Below, piece by piece: positions 30,428 to 39,144 of a stretch of DNA of 64,000 bases (position 1 is the stretch's first letter; each line of letters opens with the position of its first letter). A program made the position numbers and the translations under genes. This DNA is from CAVRUD01 sp963724285. GTDB taxonomy: Bacteria > Chloroflexota > Chloroflexia > Thermomicrobiales > UBA6265. The notes beneath the pieces are model-generated. The model saw only the letters and a list, made by a program, of their open reading frames with translations. It had not been told where the DNA came from and searched no databases. Location: NCBI GenBank assembly GCA_963724285.1, contig CAVRUD010000012.1, forward strand, positions 186,001 to 250,000. The letters run 5' to 3'.

Positions 30428-31480
30428 TCATAGCCGGACGACCCCGCCGGTGCGGGCCGACGTGTACGCCGCTTCGATGACGTCCAACACGGTGATCGCC
30501 TGGTCAATCGTGTACGCCGGCGGCTCATGCCCGCCGATCGCGTCGACAAAGTTGCCCATCGCCAAGAGCGCCGCGTGTCCATACCCTCCAGGTGACGGCG
30601 TTGCAAATCGCTCCATCTCCCAGGGGGACTTCGCCCGGCTCGGGACGGTGCTGAAGGAGCGCGCCACGTCCGTGGCACTGTTCCACCGCACCCACCCCTG
30701 CTGTCCGTAAATAGCCGGCTCCGGGGCATCGTCACCAAACGGGGACGGCTCCGCCGTCGGCAACAGATAGCCGTAATTGAGCGATGCCAACCAGCCATCA
30801 GCGAATCGCAACCCGACGGTCGCGACGTCTTCGACCTCCACCGCCGCCTCACCCGACGTTGCCGTCAGGGCCGTGACCGATTCCGGGCGCTGGCCAACGA
30901 TGTGCAAGAGCAGATCAACCATGTGGCAGCCAAGCCAGTGGAAGATGCCGCCCCCACTGGTCGCGTCGTCGAAGAGATAGCCGAACGGACCATCCGGCTT
31001 CCGCCATGTGATCGTCGTCGTCGCCGTCGTCATGTGAGCGAACGTCAACGGTCCCAACTCGCCGTCCTGCACCAGACGTCTGGCGTAGGCCGTCTTCGGG
31101 TAAAACCGCGACTGATACCCGAGCGTGACAACCAGCCCCTTCGCGGCGACCTTCTCCGCAACCGGGCGCAGATCTGCTGCCCGCCGCGCGATCGGTTTCT
31201 CCAACCTGAGACGGATGCCCGCATCGGCCAGCGTCTCCAGGGCCGGTCCCATGTCGTTGTTACGCAACATCACCTGCGCGGCGTCGAATTGCACCCCATT
31301 GAGGAGATCATCCGTCGAGCGGAAAACGGGCACACCCTCGAACCCCGGCAGGCTCGACCGCGGGTCCTCGGGACGCGCCAGGAAGCCAACAACCTCGATC
31401 CGGTCGCGCATCAACCCCAACGTGCCGCGGTATGCCTCCGCGTGCATGTGTTCGACCCCGAGCTGAACCATCCGGATCAT
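30428..31480 (-). CDS. Gfo/Idh/MocA family NAD(P)-dependent oxidoreductase
   Basis: 350 residues from ATG 31480, the start with AAGGAGG at a proper distance; a GTG 9 bp upstream sits on the SD itself. The N-terminal dinucleotide fold has VQLGVEHMHAEAYRG in place of a strict GxGxxG, and the family motif EKPIARR (the usual EKP). The C-terminal half carries GYQSRFYPKT, GGGIFHWLGCHMVDLLLHIVG and the rest of the family's central sheet. Substrate is probably a sugar, inositol or derived acid. With the FAH gene and a lost ABC transporter and GntR regulator it forms a catabolic unit on the minus strand. Confidence 0.85.
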   Translation of the reverse strand: MIRMVQLGVEHMHAEAYRGTLGLMRDRIEVVGFLARPEDPRSSLPGFEGVPVFRSTDDLLNGVQFDAAQVMLRNNDMGPALETLADAGIRLRLEKPIARRAADLRPVAEKVAAKGLVVTLGYQSRFYPKTAYARRLVQDGELGPLTFAHMTTATTTITWRKPDGPFGYLFDDATSGGGIFHWLGCHMVDLLLHIVGQRPESVTALTATSGEAAVEVEDVATVGLRFADGWLASLNYGYLLPTAEPSPFGDDAPEPAIYGQQGWVRWNSATDVARSFSTVPSRAKSPWEMERFATPSPGGYGHAALLAMGNFVDAIGGHEPPAYTIDQAITVLDVIEAAYTSARTGGVVRL

Positions 31481-31519
31481 CCCGGCCACCTCCTTACCAA
31501 CGCCAGCGCGGGCCGAAAC

Positions 31520-31633
31520 CTATCGAACATCGACGAGGCAACGTCCGTAGTAGCTGAGCACGAAGGCGGCGAACGCGAGGAAAAGCAGCATCGGAACAAA
31601 CGTCAGTAGCCGCCGGATGACGAAGGCGAACAT
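31520..31633 (-). pseudogene. N-terminal stub of an OppB/DppB-type ABC permease
   Basis: 37 codons (ATG 31633 to TAG 31520) reading as FAFVIRRLLTFVPMLLFLAF, the characteristic first transmembrane span of dipeptide/oligopeptide permease B proteins, then it ends. A full permease is about 310 residues. It sits where the permease gene would be expected, downstream of the broken solute-binding protein gene. Confidence 0.65.
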
Positions 31634-31689
31634 TCCCTAGCTCGGAGACGGGCAGGCGGGAAGGGAGAGACGGTGGCCGAATGGTGGCG

Positions 31690-31975
31690 CCGTCCAGGCG
31701 ACGCCCGTCGGGAATGGATCGCCCCGTGTTGGCATCGCCCGGGCGGCAAAGGGATGCGCCGTGCAGGCGACGCCCGGGGCCGATGCGGGGCGCCGTCCCG
31801 GCGTCGCCCGGGGCTAAAGACCGGCTGGAAGAGGACTCCAGGTCGCTAGGCATCGCGCCCGTTCTCAGCCCCTTGAGTGGGCTTATTGGGGTTAGCCCGG
31901 GGTCTTTAGCCCCGGGCGATGCCGCAGCGCGATGTCCAATTGTGCCCGAGCGTAGCCACCACGGCGCCCCAATCC
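31690..31975. repeat. Palindrome cluster, family D
   Basis: Contains the pair GCCCGGGGCTAAAGACC and the inverse form AGCCCGGGGTCTTTAGCC (31892-31915), plus several GCAGGCGACGCCCGGG-type units, like those near 16933 and 48530. The gap 31634-32083 holds no other gene I can support. Confidence 0.65.
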
Positions 31976-32083
31976 GCCCAGGGGCAAGGTGATCTCCGAT
32001 CGTCATTCTCCCCATGAACGCTATCGAACCGAAGGGGGACGGAGAGGAAGAGTACCTTCCTCTCCGTCTGTCCCTTCCCCGTC

Positions 32084-32908
32084 CTACTCCGCCGCGATGT
32101 ACATCTTGTGGGTGCTATGCCAGATGCGGCCGAAGGTGACCTTCATGCCGCGGACCTGCGGCTTGAAGAACCAGATTGAGGTGCCACGGAAGGGCGCCAG
32201 GAAGATGGCCTTGAGGATGCAGACGGTCAGGTGGCCGGCCAGCGACGGCAAGTACGGAACGGCCGTCGTGAGCGTGAACTCAACCGTCCGCGGGTCCTTG
32301 ACGACCACGCCCGAGAGCGTCGTCGTTGCGCCGTCGCGCACCTCCTGGTGGCCGGCGGTCTTCCCGGTGGAAATGTCGGCGCCGACGGAGAGAGAGGCGG
32401 GATAAGCGATCTAGTCGAAGGTCCACTTCACCTCTTCGGCCGTGATCGGGGTGCCGTCGGAGAACATGGCGTTCGGGTTGAGCTTGAAGGTCCAGACGGT
32501 CCCGTCCGGCGTACTCTCCCAGCTGTCTGCTATGCCCGGGACCATGGAGCCGTCGGTCTCGACTCGGGTCAGGCCCTGGTAGACCATCTGCTGGAGTCGC
32601 CAGAGATCACCGCCGTAGGTGGGCGGGTCCATCCGAAAGGGGGACGGCGTGACCATGCGCAGGACCTGCTGGTCGTCCGGGGCGGGGGTGCCATCCGGCC
32701 GTGGGCTGCTGGGCTGCGGCGTTGCGTCCTGCGCGAACGCCGAGGGGGCCGAGCGCGCGGCGAGGGCGGCCGCGACCGCGCTGGCGCTGAGCCCCATTGC
32801 CGCCGCGCGGCGCATAAACGTCCGTCGATCGATCAGGCCCGAGAGAAATGCCCCGGTGAGCGTTGTCCCGTCGTCGCGCCGGTGTGTCGAGGTCGCCGAC
32901 GATGCCAT
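32084..32908 (-). pseudogene. Decayed solute-binding protein (family 5, oligopeptide/dipeptide type)
   Basis: From ATG 32908 the sequence has a Tat-like signal (DRRTFMRRAAAMGLSASAVA), then the family-5 start (LRMVTPSPFRMDPPTYGGDLW, QMVYQGLTRVETDGSMVPGIADSWE, FSDGTPITAEEVKWTFD) and a stop at 32411. The following sequence still reads as the next segment (SGVVVKDPRTVEFTLTTAVPYLP) and then jumps directly to a C-terminal end (FKPQVRGMKVTFGRIWHSTHKMY) at 32084. About 300 residues of the middle are missing. Typical proteins are about 550 residues. It lost its function together with the permease stub. Confidence 0.8.
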
Positions 32909-33044
32909 AGTCGATCAACCTCCCGACGTGGCCGCTGGTGCGGCATTTTGCCTTCGACGGCAACCCTTGCCGTCGCCTACTCGCGTGGTGTCGATACGTT
33001 CGCGCCGCCGTTCTCCAGATCGACGATTTGATGTAGGGGGGCCC

Positions 33045-33806
33045 CTACAAGCCGGTTACGGATCCACCCGCGTCGCCGCCGGTGGGTGCCCCGTCCATGT
33101 CGAAGAGCAGGTGCCAGGTCGGGCGAAAGCCCAGGCGACGCGCGGTCGAATCGAAGTGGGCCATCAGGCGCTGCTGCGCCAAGAGGCCGTCGCGCTGCAG
33201 CACCGCCTCCGCCAGGGCGGCGTGCTCCGCTAGGTCGATGGCGCTGCGTTCCTGGCTGAGCTCTTCGGGGTGAGCGCCGTGGGCGACGGCCAGGGCGTAG
33301 ACCGCGTCGAGCATGGCGGCGATGAGACGGTTGTCGACGTGGCGCATGATGACGCGGTGCATCCCCAGGTCTTCGGCGGTGTAGGGCTCCCCGCCGGCCA
33401 CCCGGAGGCGCATCACCTCGAGCAGGGTGCGGATCTCGTCGAGGTCGGCGTCGGTCAGTCTGGCGACGGCCTGGGGGATGGCGGAGATCTCGAGGATGCA
33501 GCGGGCCTCGGTCAGTTCGCGTTGGTTAAAGCTCTGGAGGAGCGACTCGGTGGTGAAGTTGCGGACGTAGGACTCGGCGGCGAAGGAGCCGACGAAGCGG
33601 CCGACGCCCTTGCGGGTTTCGATGGCGCCGACGGCCTCGAGGGCGCGGAGGGCCTCGCGGACGGCGGGCCGCCCGACCCCGAGCTGCGCCGCGAACATCT
33701 CCTCGCCGGGCAGGCGGTCGCCCGGCTGGAGCCCGTTGTCGGAGATGAACTGCTTGAGGCGATCGCGGATATCGTCGTGGACCGCCGACCGTGGGATGGT
33801 CTGCAT
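33045..33806 (-). CDS. GntR family (FadR subgroup) transcriptional regulator
   Basis: 253 residues from ATG 33806. The winged helix is DDIRDRLKQFISDNGLQPGDRLPGEEMFAAQLGVGRPAVREALRALEAVGAIETRKGVGRFV. The effector domain is the all-helical FCD type with conserved metal-site His residues (DLGMHRVIMRHVDNR) and EHAALAEAVLQRD. FadR-type regulators of this FCD group respond to small carboxylic acids. Gene order suggests it once controlled the ABC transporter, the Gfo/Idh/MocA enzyme and the FAH hydrolase, and the last two remain intact. Confidence 0.9.
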   Translation of the reverse strand: MQTIPRSAVHDDIRDRLKQFISDNGLQPGDRLPGEEMFAAQLGVGRPAVREALRALEAVGAIETRKGVGRFVGSFAAESYVRNFTTESLLQSFNQRELTEARCILEISAIPQAVARLTDADLDEIRTLLEVMRLRVAGGEPYTAEDLGMHRVIMRHVDNRLIAAMLDAVYALAVAHGAHPEELSQERSAIDLAEHAALAEAVLQRDGLLAQQRLMAHFDSTARRLGFRPTWHLLFDMDGAPTGGDAGGSVTGL

Positions 33807-33839
33807 CGCTCCCCTCGAACCGGCCGTCGTTGGCGTAGC

Positions 33840-33872
33840 GGTGTCAGGTTGTCAGATGTCTTACAAGAGCGT
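33840..33872 (-). promoter_or_regulatory. Possible operator of the GntR regulator
   Basis: GTCAGGTTGTCAGATGTC and a TTGTCAGATGTCTTACAA-like dyad about 35 bp upstream of the start. FadR-type operators have the form TNGTNNNACNA. Weak evidence. Confidence 0.3.
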
Positions 33873-33956
33873 CGCCTGATCCCGATGCCTTATCAATAGC
33901 GCCTTGCCCGGAGGGTGTGTCCCATCGCTGTGCATGGTGACGAGGTCGGTCGCCCG

Positions 33957-34089
33957 TCCGTCGTAGGGGAGGGTCCCCTGCCTCCAACGTCTCCCGATGC
34001 CCGACGAAGGAGGGCATACCCGTTGACGCGCGGCCCCGGTATCGTCCTGCGGACGATGGGAGGGCACGGGACCCTCCCCTACGACGACG
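33957..34089. repeat. Inverted repeat, family A, second copy
   Basis: Left arm around 33962 (GTAGGGGAGGGTCCC) and right arm ending near 34083 share the sequence of the 1391-1506 element. The rest of the divergent gap 33807-34345 has AT-rich TATATATT near 34218 but no gene. Confidence 0.75.
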
Positions 34090-34345
34090 AACGACGGGCG
34101 CAAATCCGTGGGGCACACCCCTGCCCGGATACCCAGACGCCCAGATGTTCGTTCGTTGAACGGCGTCGCCTCGGGGGCTCACGATCATCCCAGCAAACGG
34201 ATCTATAACTGGTCTGCTATATATTGGGCGGCCGGTCGGATGCGCCCGTGACGGCACTGCATGTCTCCACCGAACGGTCGATGGGGGCGCGATGCATTCG
34301 ATGGCCGGGATTCGACGCCTGGCATCCGGCGGGAGGGTGGTCACG

Positions 34346-34966
34346 ATGGGCAAGGTCGCGATGGATCTCTCGATGTCGCTCGATGGCTTTATCACCGGGC
34401 CGAACGACGGTCCGGAGCACGGGCTCGGCGAAGGTGGTGAACGCCTCTTCGCCTGGTATGGCGCGGGTGACACCCCGTTCCAGTTCCAAGAAACCGATCC
34501 GCCCATGATGGTCTCGGCGGCCAGCGCCGCGATCATGCGGGAGGACTTGCCGACCTACGGGGCGTTGGTCACCGGCCAGCGGACATTCGACATCACCGAC
34601 GGTTGGGGCGGCAACCCGCCCCTTGGGCTGCCGACGTTCGTGGTGACCCACGGCGACATCCCTCAGAAGTGGGTCAAGCCGGGATCGCCGTACATCTTCG
34701 TCACGGACGGCCTCGCCTCCGCGATCGAGCAGGCCAAGGCGGTCGCGGGCGAGAAGAACGTGAGCGTCAGCGCCGCCAGCCTCGTCCAGCAGGCGATCAG
34801 CCTGGGATTACTCGACGAGATCAATATCAACCTGGTGCCGGTCCTGCTCGGTGCCGGTCGCCGCCTGTTCGACAACCTGGACAACGCGCCGGTCGAGTTG
34901 GAGCAGGTGCGCGTCGTCGAGACTCCCCACGTGACCCACCTCCGCTACCGGCTGGTTAAGCGCTGA
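34346..34966 (+). CDS. Dihydrofolate reductase / RibD C-terminal family protein
   Basis: 206 residues from ATG 34346 (GGAGG upstream). The opening KVAMDLSMSLDGFITGPND and later GALVTGQRTFDITDGWGG, LPTFVVTHGD, VSVSAASLVQQAISLGLLDEININLVPVLLGAGRRLFD are the signature of the DHFR-like reductase family that includes RibD C-terminal domains. It probably uses NADPH on a pteridine- or pyrimidine-like substrate. Converges with the VOC gene (gap 29 bp). Confidence 0.88.
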   Translation: MGKVAMDLSMSLDGFITGPNDGPEHGLGEGGERLFAWYGAGDTPFQFQETDPPMMVSAASAAIMREDLPTYGALVTGQRTFDITDGWGGNPPLGLPTFVVTHGDIPQKWVKPGSPYIFVTDGLASAIEQAKAVAGEKNVSVSAASLVQQAISLGLLDEININLVPVLLGAGRRLFDNLDNAPVELEQVRVVETPHVTHLRYRLVKR

Positions 34967-34995
34967 GGCCGGGTCAGCGTGGTTGGCCTCCGCCG

Positions 34996-35397
34996 CTAGA
35001 CGGGCGGCGCGATGAACTCGACCTCGTTGCCATCGGGATCGTCGACGTACATCGTGCGTGAGGGCAATACCGGGTGCTGGCCGCCGCGCGGTTCGTACCC
35101 TGACGCCTCCAGCGCGGCCTTCGCCGTGTCGAAACCGTCCTCGTCCAGCGCCAGCGCCAAATGGTGCAGCGTCCGTGGGGGGACGAATCCGGCGGAGTCC
35201 TCCGCAAGCTGAACCAGGACCACCAGGGAGGGCAGCGCCGCGGTCGCCGCCCCGGCCTTGAGGAAGACCGGGCTCTTCCGCTCCGGCGGCGATACCTGTT
35301 CTAGCCCAAGCAGATCCCGGTAAAACGCGAGCGATGCGGTCATATCCCGCACGTTCAAGACGACTTCGGCGAGTCCTTGGATGCGGATGTCGGTCAT
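34996..35397 (-). CDS. VOC family protein
   Basis: 133 residues from ATG 35397, AAGGAG at 8 nt. Typical strands: QGLAEVVLNVRDMTASLAFYRDLLGLEQV, HHLALALDEDGFDTAKAALEASGYE and the end MYVDDPDGNEVEFIAPP with the C-terminal metal Glu. This is the third VOC paralogue in the window and is independent of the others in context. Confidence 0.85.
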   Translation of the reverse strand: MTDIRIQGLAEVVLNVRDMTASLAFYRDLLGLEQVSPPERKSPVFLKAGAATAALPSLVVLVQLAEDSAGFVPPRTLHHLALALDEDGFDTAKAALEASGYEPRGGQHPVLPSRTMYVDDPDGNEVEFIAPPV

Positions 35398-35424
35398 GGT
35401 TGGCTCCTTGGTGATTCGTTGCTT

Positions 35425-35775
35425 GGGGAATGCCCCCTAACCCCCCGGCCCCCTTCCCGCCGCCGCAGCGGGGGGAAGGGGGAGAACGCGGCGTTTGGGG
35501 TATTGTGCGCCTGCTTCGCCCGCCTCTGCCGGAGTTGCCCGTAGGGGCGCATGGCATGCGCCCTTCTCACGCGGGCGGTGTAGCGCGATCGCCCACCCGA
35601 CCCGGGGTCGTGTTCACGTTCCACCGTCCACCGTCCCGCCGTCCCGCCGTCCCGCCGTCGCTGCGACGTGGTCGGCGGCCGGGCGCATGCCATGCGCCCC
35701 TACAGGCGTGCGTGGCGGTTCTCCCCCTTCCCCCTGCCGCAGCGGGGGGAAGGGGGTTGGGGGGTTAGGGGGCTT
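35425..35775. repeat. Nested inverted repeats: family C arms enclosing a family B pair
   Basis: Outer arms near 35431-35482 and 35725-35770 contain CCCCTAACCCCCCGGCCCCC and its complement. Inside them a second pair, GTAGGGGCGCATGGCATG at 35541-35563 and its inverse at 35681-35703, encloses the centre. The inner family B pair recurs at 53847-54020. The last codons of the CGNR gene fall in the right outer arm. Confidence 0.8.
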
Positions 35776-36469
35776 TAACCCGCTGCCGCGCCGCAAACGC
35801 CCGGACCCTGGCCCGGTTGCCGCAGGAGGACATCTCGCACCAGCGGCGGCTGCCGTTGCGGCTCGTATCGAGGAAAAGCCAGCCGCAGCCCTCTCCGGGA
35901 CAGCGTTTGACTCGCTCAAGTGACGATCCTGTCAGCAGGTCCGCCGCGGAGCGGACGACCGGCCATAGGGGTCGGGCCAGGTCGATCGTTTCCGTGGGGG
36001 AGGACCAGTCCCACCGGAGGCCGGCTGGCGTTGGGTGGATCCCGGCCCGGGACATGGCCGCCTGGAGTTCCCGGTTGAATGTTTCCAACGAGGCCGGGTC
36101 CGGAGAGACCCCAGCGATTCCGGCCAGGATCACCCGGTAGAGCGCCTCCCGGAGCGCCTTGGCTCGCTCCAGGGTCTGGCCGGCGGCGCCGGGGGCCGCG
36201 GCGGCGCGGCGCTGGAGGGTCGTGGCCGTCGGTTCGGCGATTGCCCCGGCATGGGCAGCCCAGCGGAGGAGATCGTCGTAGGTCACGAGCGTCTCGTCCG
36301 GCCCCGGGCGCATCCGCCAGACGGCCGTGTTGGTGAAATCGAGGCACAGCGCCCCACCGAGTTGGGGAAGGCGGTCCGCGGCGTAGCGTCCGACCTGTGT
36401 GGGAACGCCGCCCGGGTCGAGGGGATCCCAGGTCTCGTCGGTCGGGCCGGCAGGGTCGGGTGTCCTCAT
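35765..36469 (-). CDS. CGNR zinc-finger protein with ABATE domain
   Basis: 234 residues. The N-terminal part LGGALCLDFTNTAVWRMRPGPDETLVTYDDLLRWAAHAG is the ABATE (stress-regulator) domain and the C-terminal block RCPGEGCGWLFLDTSRNGSRRWCEMSSCGNRARVRAF is the CGNR zinc finger with its four Cys. Members are thought to be transcription regulators in Actinobacteria and Chloroflexi. A GTG or ATG start near 36469 has no strong SD. It shares a divergent control region with the hydrolase gene downstream. Confidence 0.88.
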   Translation of the reverse strand: MRTPDPAGPTDETWDPLDPGGVPTQVGRYAADRLPQLGGALCLDFTNTAVWRMRPGPDETLVTYDDLLRWAAHAGAIAEPTATTLQRRAAAAPGAAGQTLERAKALREALYRVILAGIAGVSPDPASLETFNRELQAAMSRAGIHPTPAGLRWDWSSPTETIDLARPLWPVVRSAADLLTGSSLERVKRCPGEGCGWLFLDTSRNGSRRWCEMSSCGNRARVRAFAARQRVKAP

Positions 36470-36488
36470 GGCGCTTCGTCCGGATGGT

Positions 36489-36535
36489 CTAATCGCTAAA
36501 GTTCCGTTGACCGATTAGTCAACTGCCGCTATAGT
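36489..36535 (+). promoter_or_regulatory. Divergent promoter/operator between the CGNR gene and the hydrolase gene
   Basis: TTGACC at 36507-36512 and TATAGT at 36530-36535 with a 17-bp spacer point to the hydrolase gene. Over the -35 lies a TTGAC-N6-GTCAA dyad, and a second dyad CTAATCG/CGATTAG (36489-36495 and 36512-36518) overlaps it. The arrangement suggests binding of a dimeric regulator, possibly the CGNR protein. Confidence 0.7.
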
Positions 36536-36794
36536 CTCACTGCTGAAGCACTGTCGATGCAACTCCTGAGCTTGGGATCGACCGGTCGGCCCCGGGTTCC
36601 CTGGTGGGTAGGATGGTCATGGTCGGTGCTTCGTGATGACAACGACGGACCTGCGTTCGAGTACCCCGGCACATCGCCGGGGTGTTGCCTGGACGACTGT
36701 CTCGATGCGCCTGCCTGTTGGCTTGACGAGCTAGGCCGGCCTGTCCGGTTTGGCCACGACCGCGGCCCAGGATGCCACCCCGGAGCGAGTTGCG

Positions 36795-37625
36795 ATGCTG
36801 GACTACGACGAATCCGCGCCGTTGAACCCGCAAGAGATCGGGGTGGAGAAGCGCGATGGCGCGACTATCCGCGACGTCACCTTCGAGAGCCCAGGCGCCG
36901 TTGTCTCCGCGTATGTCGTGGAGCCTGCCTCGGCGGGGGCCGGTCCTGCCACGCCGGTGGCCGCACCCGAACGCGCCGGGATCGTCTTCTTCCATTGGCT
37001 GGAGACGGGTTCCCCGACGAGCAACCGCACCGAGTTCCTTCCGGATGCGGTCACCCTGGCCCAGGAGGGAGTCGTCTCCGTCCTTGTCCAAGGGGATTTC
37101 CCCTGGATGAAGGACCCAGCCGGCCTAGAGGCCGATCGGGCCGCGGTGGTGACCGAGGCGCTCAAGGTCCGGCGCGGTATTGATCTGCTCCTCGCCTGGG
37201 GCGATGTCGATTCGGCTCGGATCGCCGTGGTCGGGCACGACTACGGCGCGATGTACTCGATCCTGATCGCCAGGGTCGATCCACGCCCGAAGGCCTTTGT
37301 CCTGATGGCTGCCACGCCCCACCATGCCGATTGGAACGTCCCCTTCTGGCTGGCGCCGGGCGGCCTCGACGAGGCCGGGCAGGCAGCATACAGGGAGGGG
37401 ATGTCCCCGCTCGACCCGATCCGCGCCGTGGCCGACGCCGCGCCGGCTGCGCTGCTCTTCCAGTTCGCCCGCGCGGATTTCTACATCCCCGAATCGACCG
37501 CGCTCGGGTTCTACCTGGCGGCAAGCGAGCCGAAGCGCCTCGAACTCTTCGACGCGGAACACCCGCTCAACGACGAGGCCACCGCCAGCCGCTTGGTCTG
37601 GTTGCGGGGTCAACTGGGGCTTTAG
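36795..37625 (+). CDS. Alpha/beta-hydrolase with Asp nucleophile (dienelactone hydrolase-like)
   Basis: 276 residues from ATG 36795 (GGAG 9 nt upstream; a TTG at 36750 would lengthen it by 15). Domain: GIVFFHWLETGS, the nucleophile elbow VVGHDYGAMYS, HADWNVPFW, and the late acid and His region (DAEHPLNDEATA). The elbow residue is Asp, not Ser or Cys, as in haloalkane dehalogenases and epoxide hydrolases. Function is inferred only at the fold level. Confidence 0.75.
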   Translation: MLDYDESAPLNPQEIGVEKRDGATIRDVTFESPGAVVSAYVVEPASAGAGPATPVAAPERAGIVFFHWLETGSPTSNRTEFLPDAVTLAQEGVVSVLVQGDFPWMKDPAGLEADRAAVVTEALKVRRGIDLLLAWGDVDSARIAVVGHDYGAMYSILIARVDPRPKAFVLMAATPHHADWNVPFWLAPGGLDEAGQAAYREGMSPLDPIRAVADAAPAALLFQFARADFYIPESTALGFYLAASEPKRLELFDAEHPLNDEATASRLVWLRGQLGL

Positions 37626-37734
37626 CGCGAGTCCGCAATCCGTCCGGTTCGGCGTGCAGATCCGGCTACGAGCCGATGTTACCCGTGCAGACAGGTCCTA
37701 GTCGGCTTGAGCCGACTTCCGTCACTCAGCCCGG

Positions 37735-37755
37735 GACTTCAAGTCCCGGGCGACG
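37735..37755. repeat. Short family D palindrome
   Basis: CCCGGGACTTCAAGTCCCGGG, a near-perfect palindrome (self-complementary around 37744), related to the larger family D repeats. The gap 37626-37894 has no gene. Confidence 0.6.
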
Positions 37756-37894
37756 CGGAGACGCGGTCACCCTTTCCGAAGATCACCTCATCTCCCCTTC
37801 CGGCCGGTTCCGGGCGATAATCCCGCGGAACCACCCGGCGCTCGACACGAACGCGCCGGTTGCGGCACGTCGCTAAGGAAGGGACAGACCCGTC

Positions 37895-38896
37895 TTGGAC
37901 TCCGCTACATCGTCCACAGCACCTATCCGCTGGGGGATCCTCGGCACCGGGGCGATCGCCGATAAGTTCGCGACCGGCCTGCAATCGCTACCCGACGCGT
38001 CGCTGGCGGCGATTGGATCCCGGGCGGCGGCCACGGCCGATGCCTTCGCCGACCGCTTCGGCGCGGCCCGCCGGTACGCCTCGTACGAGGCGCTGGCGGC
38101 CGATCCCGAGATCGACATCGTCTACGTCGCTACCCCACACCCGATGCACCACACGGCGGCCAAGCTCTGCCTGGAGGCGGGCAAGGCCGTGCTCTGCGAG
38201 AAACCGTTCACGGTCAACGCCACCGAGGCCAGGGAGGTCATCGCCCTGGCCCGGGAGCGCAAGCTCTTCCTGATGGAAGCGATGTGGACCCGCTTCCTGC
38301 CGCTCATGGTCCGCTTCCGGGAACTCATCGCCGCCGGGGCGATCGGGGAGCCGAGGCTGCTGACGGCGGATTTCGGCTTTCGCCACAACGGCGATGCCAG
38401 CCATCGCCTCTTCAACCCCAATTACGCCGGGGGCGCCCTGCTGGATGTCGGAGTCTACGTCGTCTCCCTGGCTTCGATGATCTTCGGCCCGCCGGAACGC
38501 GGCACCGGCATGGCCGACATCGGCCCGACCGGCGTCGACGAGCAGACCGCGCTCGTCTTTGGCTACCCCGGCGGTAAGCTGGCCCAACTGACCGTCGCCA
38601 TCCGGACGAACACCCCGCAGGAGGTGACCCTGATGGGGACGGAGGGCGCGATCCGGATCCCCCCGATCTGGTGGAAACCGACGACGCTCATGATCGCCCG
38701 GCCCGGCAAGCCGGACGAACGGATCGATGAGCCGTTCGTGGGCAACGGCTACAACTACGAGGCCGCCGAAGCGATGCGCTGCCTCCGGGCCGGGGAACTC
38801 GAAAGCCCCGGCATGCCCCTGGACGAAACGATCTCGATCATCCGCACGCTCGATCAGGCCCGAGCCCAGTTCGGCCTCAAATACCCGATGGAGTAA
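37895..38896 (+). CDS. Gfo/Idh/MocA family oxidoreductase
   Basis: 333 residues from TTG 37895 (GGAAGGG upstream, suboptimal start). The NAD-binding motif is WGILGTGAIADKF and the family loop is CEKPFTVNATEA; the catalytic-domain helix MEAMWTRFLPLM and HRLFNPNYAGGALLDVGVY follow. These are typical of dehydrogenases such as xylose/glucose-fructose-type or trans-dihydrobenzenediol-like members. A different lineage from the 30428 paralogue. An aldo/keto reductase gene follows after a palindromic gap. Confidence 0.88.
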   Translation: MDSATSSTAPIRWGILGTGAIADKFATGLQSLPDASLAAIGSRAAATADAFADRFGAARRYASYEALAADPEIDIVYVATPHPMHHTAAKLCLEAGKAVLCEKPFTVNATEAREVIALARERKLFLMEAMWTRFLPLMVRFRELIAAGAIGEPRLLTADFGFRHNGDASHRLFNPNYAGGALLDVGVYVVSLASMIFGPPERGTGMADIGPTGVDEQTALVFGYPGGKLAQLTVAIRTNTPQEVTLMGTEGAIRIPPIWWKPTTLMIARPGKPDERIDEPFVGNGYNYEAAEAMRCLRAGELESPGMPLDETISIIRTLDQARAQFGLKYPME

Positions 38897-38898
38897 GT

Positions 38899-39126
38899 CG
38901 TGAGACGTGAGACGTGAGTACGAAGAACCGAGAACCGAGAGCCGAGAAGAGTCGTCATCCTGAGCGGAGCGAAGGATCTTGGCGCGTTAGCGCCTTCGTG
39001 CTCGTTCCACACCGAGAGGCTGCGGTCGGCAACCAAGGCCGTAAACGGCCAAGATCCTTCGCAGGCTCAGGATGACGGGGTTTGCTCGGCGCTCGGTTCT
39101 TCGTACTCACGTCTCACGTCTCACGT
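38899..39126. repeat. Nested inverted repeat, about 230 bp
   Basis: Outer arms (38899-38931 and 39094-39126) are built on GTGAGACGTGAGACGTGAG and its complement; inner arms (about 38954-38980 and 39048-39075) on GTCATCCTGAGCGGAGCG and the inverse. The whole could fold as a long cruciform or RNA hairpin. Its right end is 18 bp before the aldo/keto reductase start. Confidence 0.8.
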
Positions 39127-39144
39127 CTCGAAAAGGAGCATCCC

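Noticed and set aside
29389..30480. Plus-strand frame opposite the FAH gene
   Set aside because: No family signal; the FAH metal and substrate motifs are on the minus strand.
33844..34536. Minus-strand frame over the divergent gap and the DHFR gene
   Set aside because: Composed of repeat sequence and the antisense of the DHFR-like gene.
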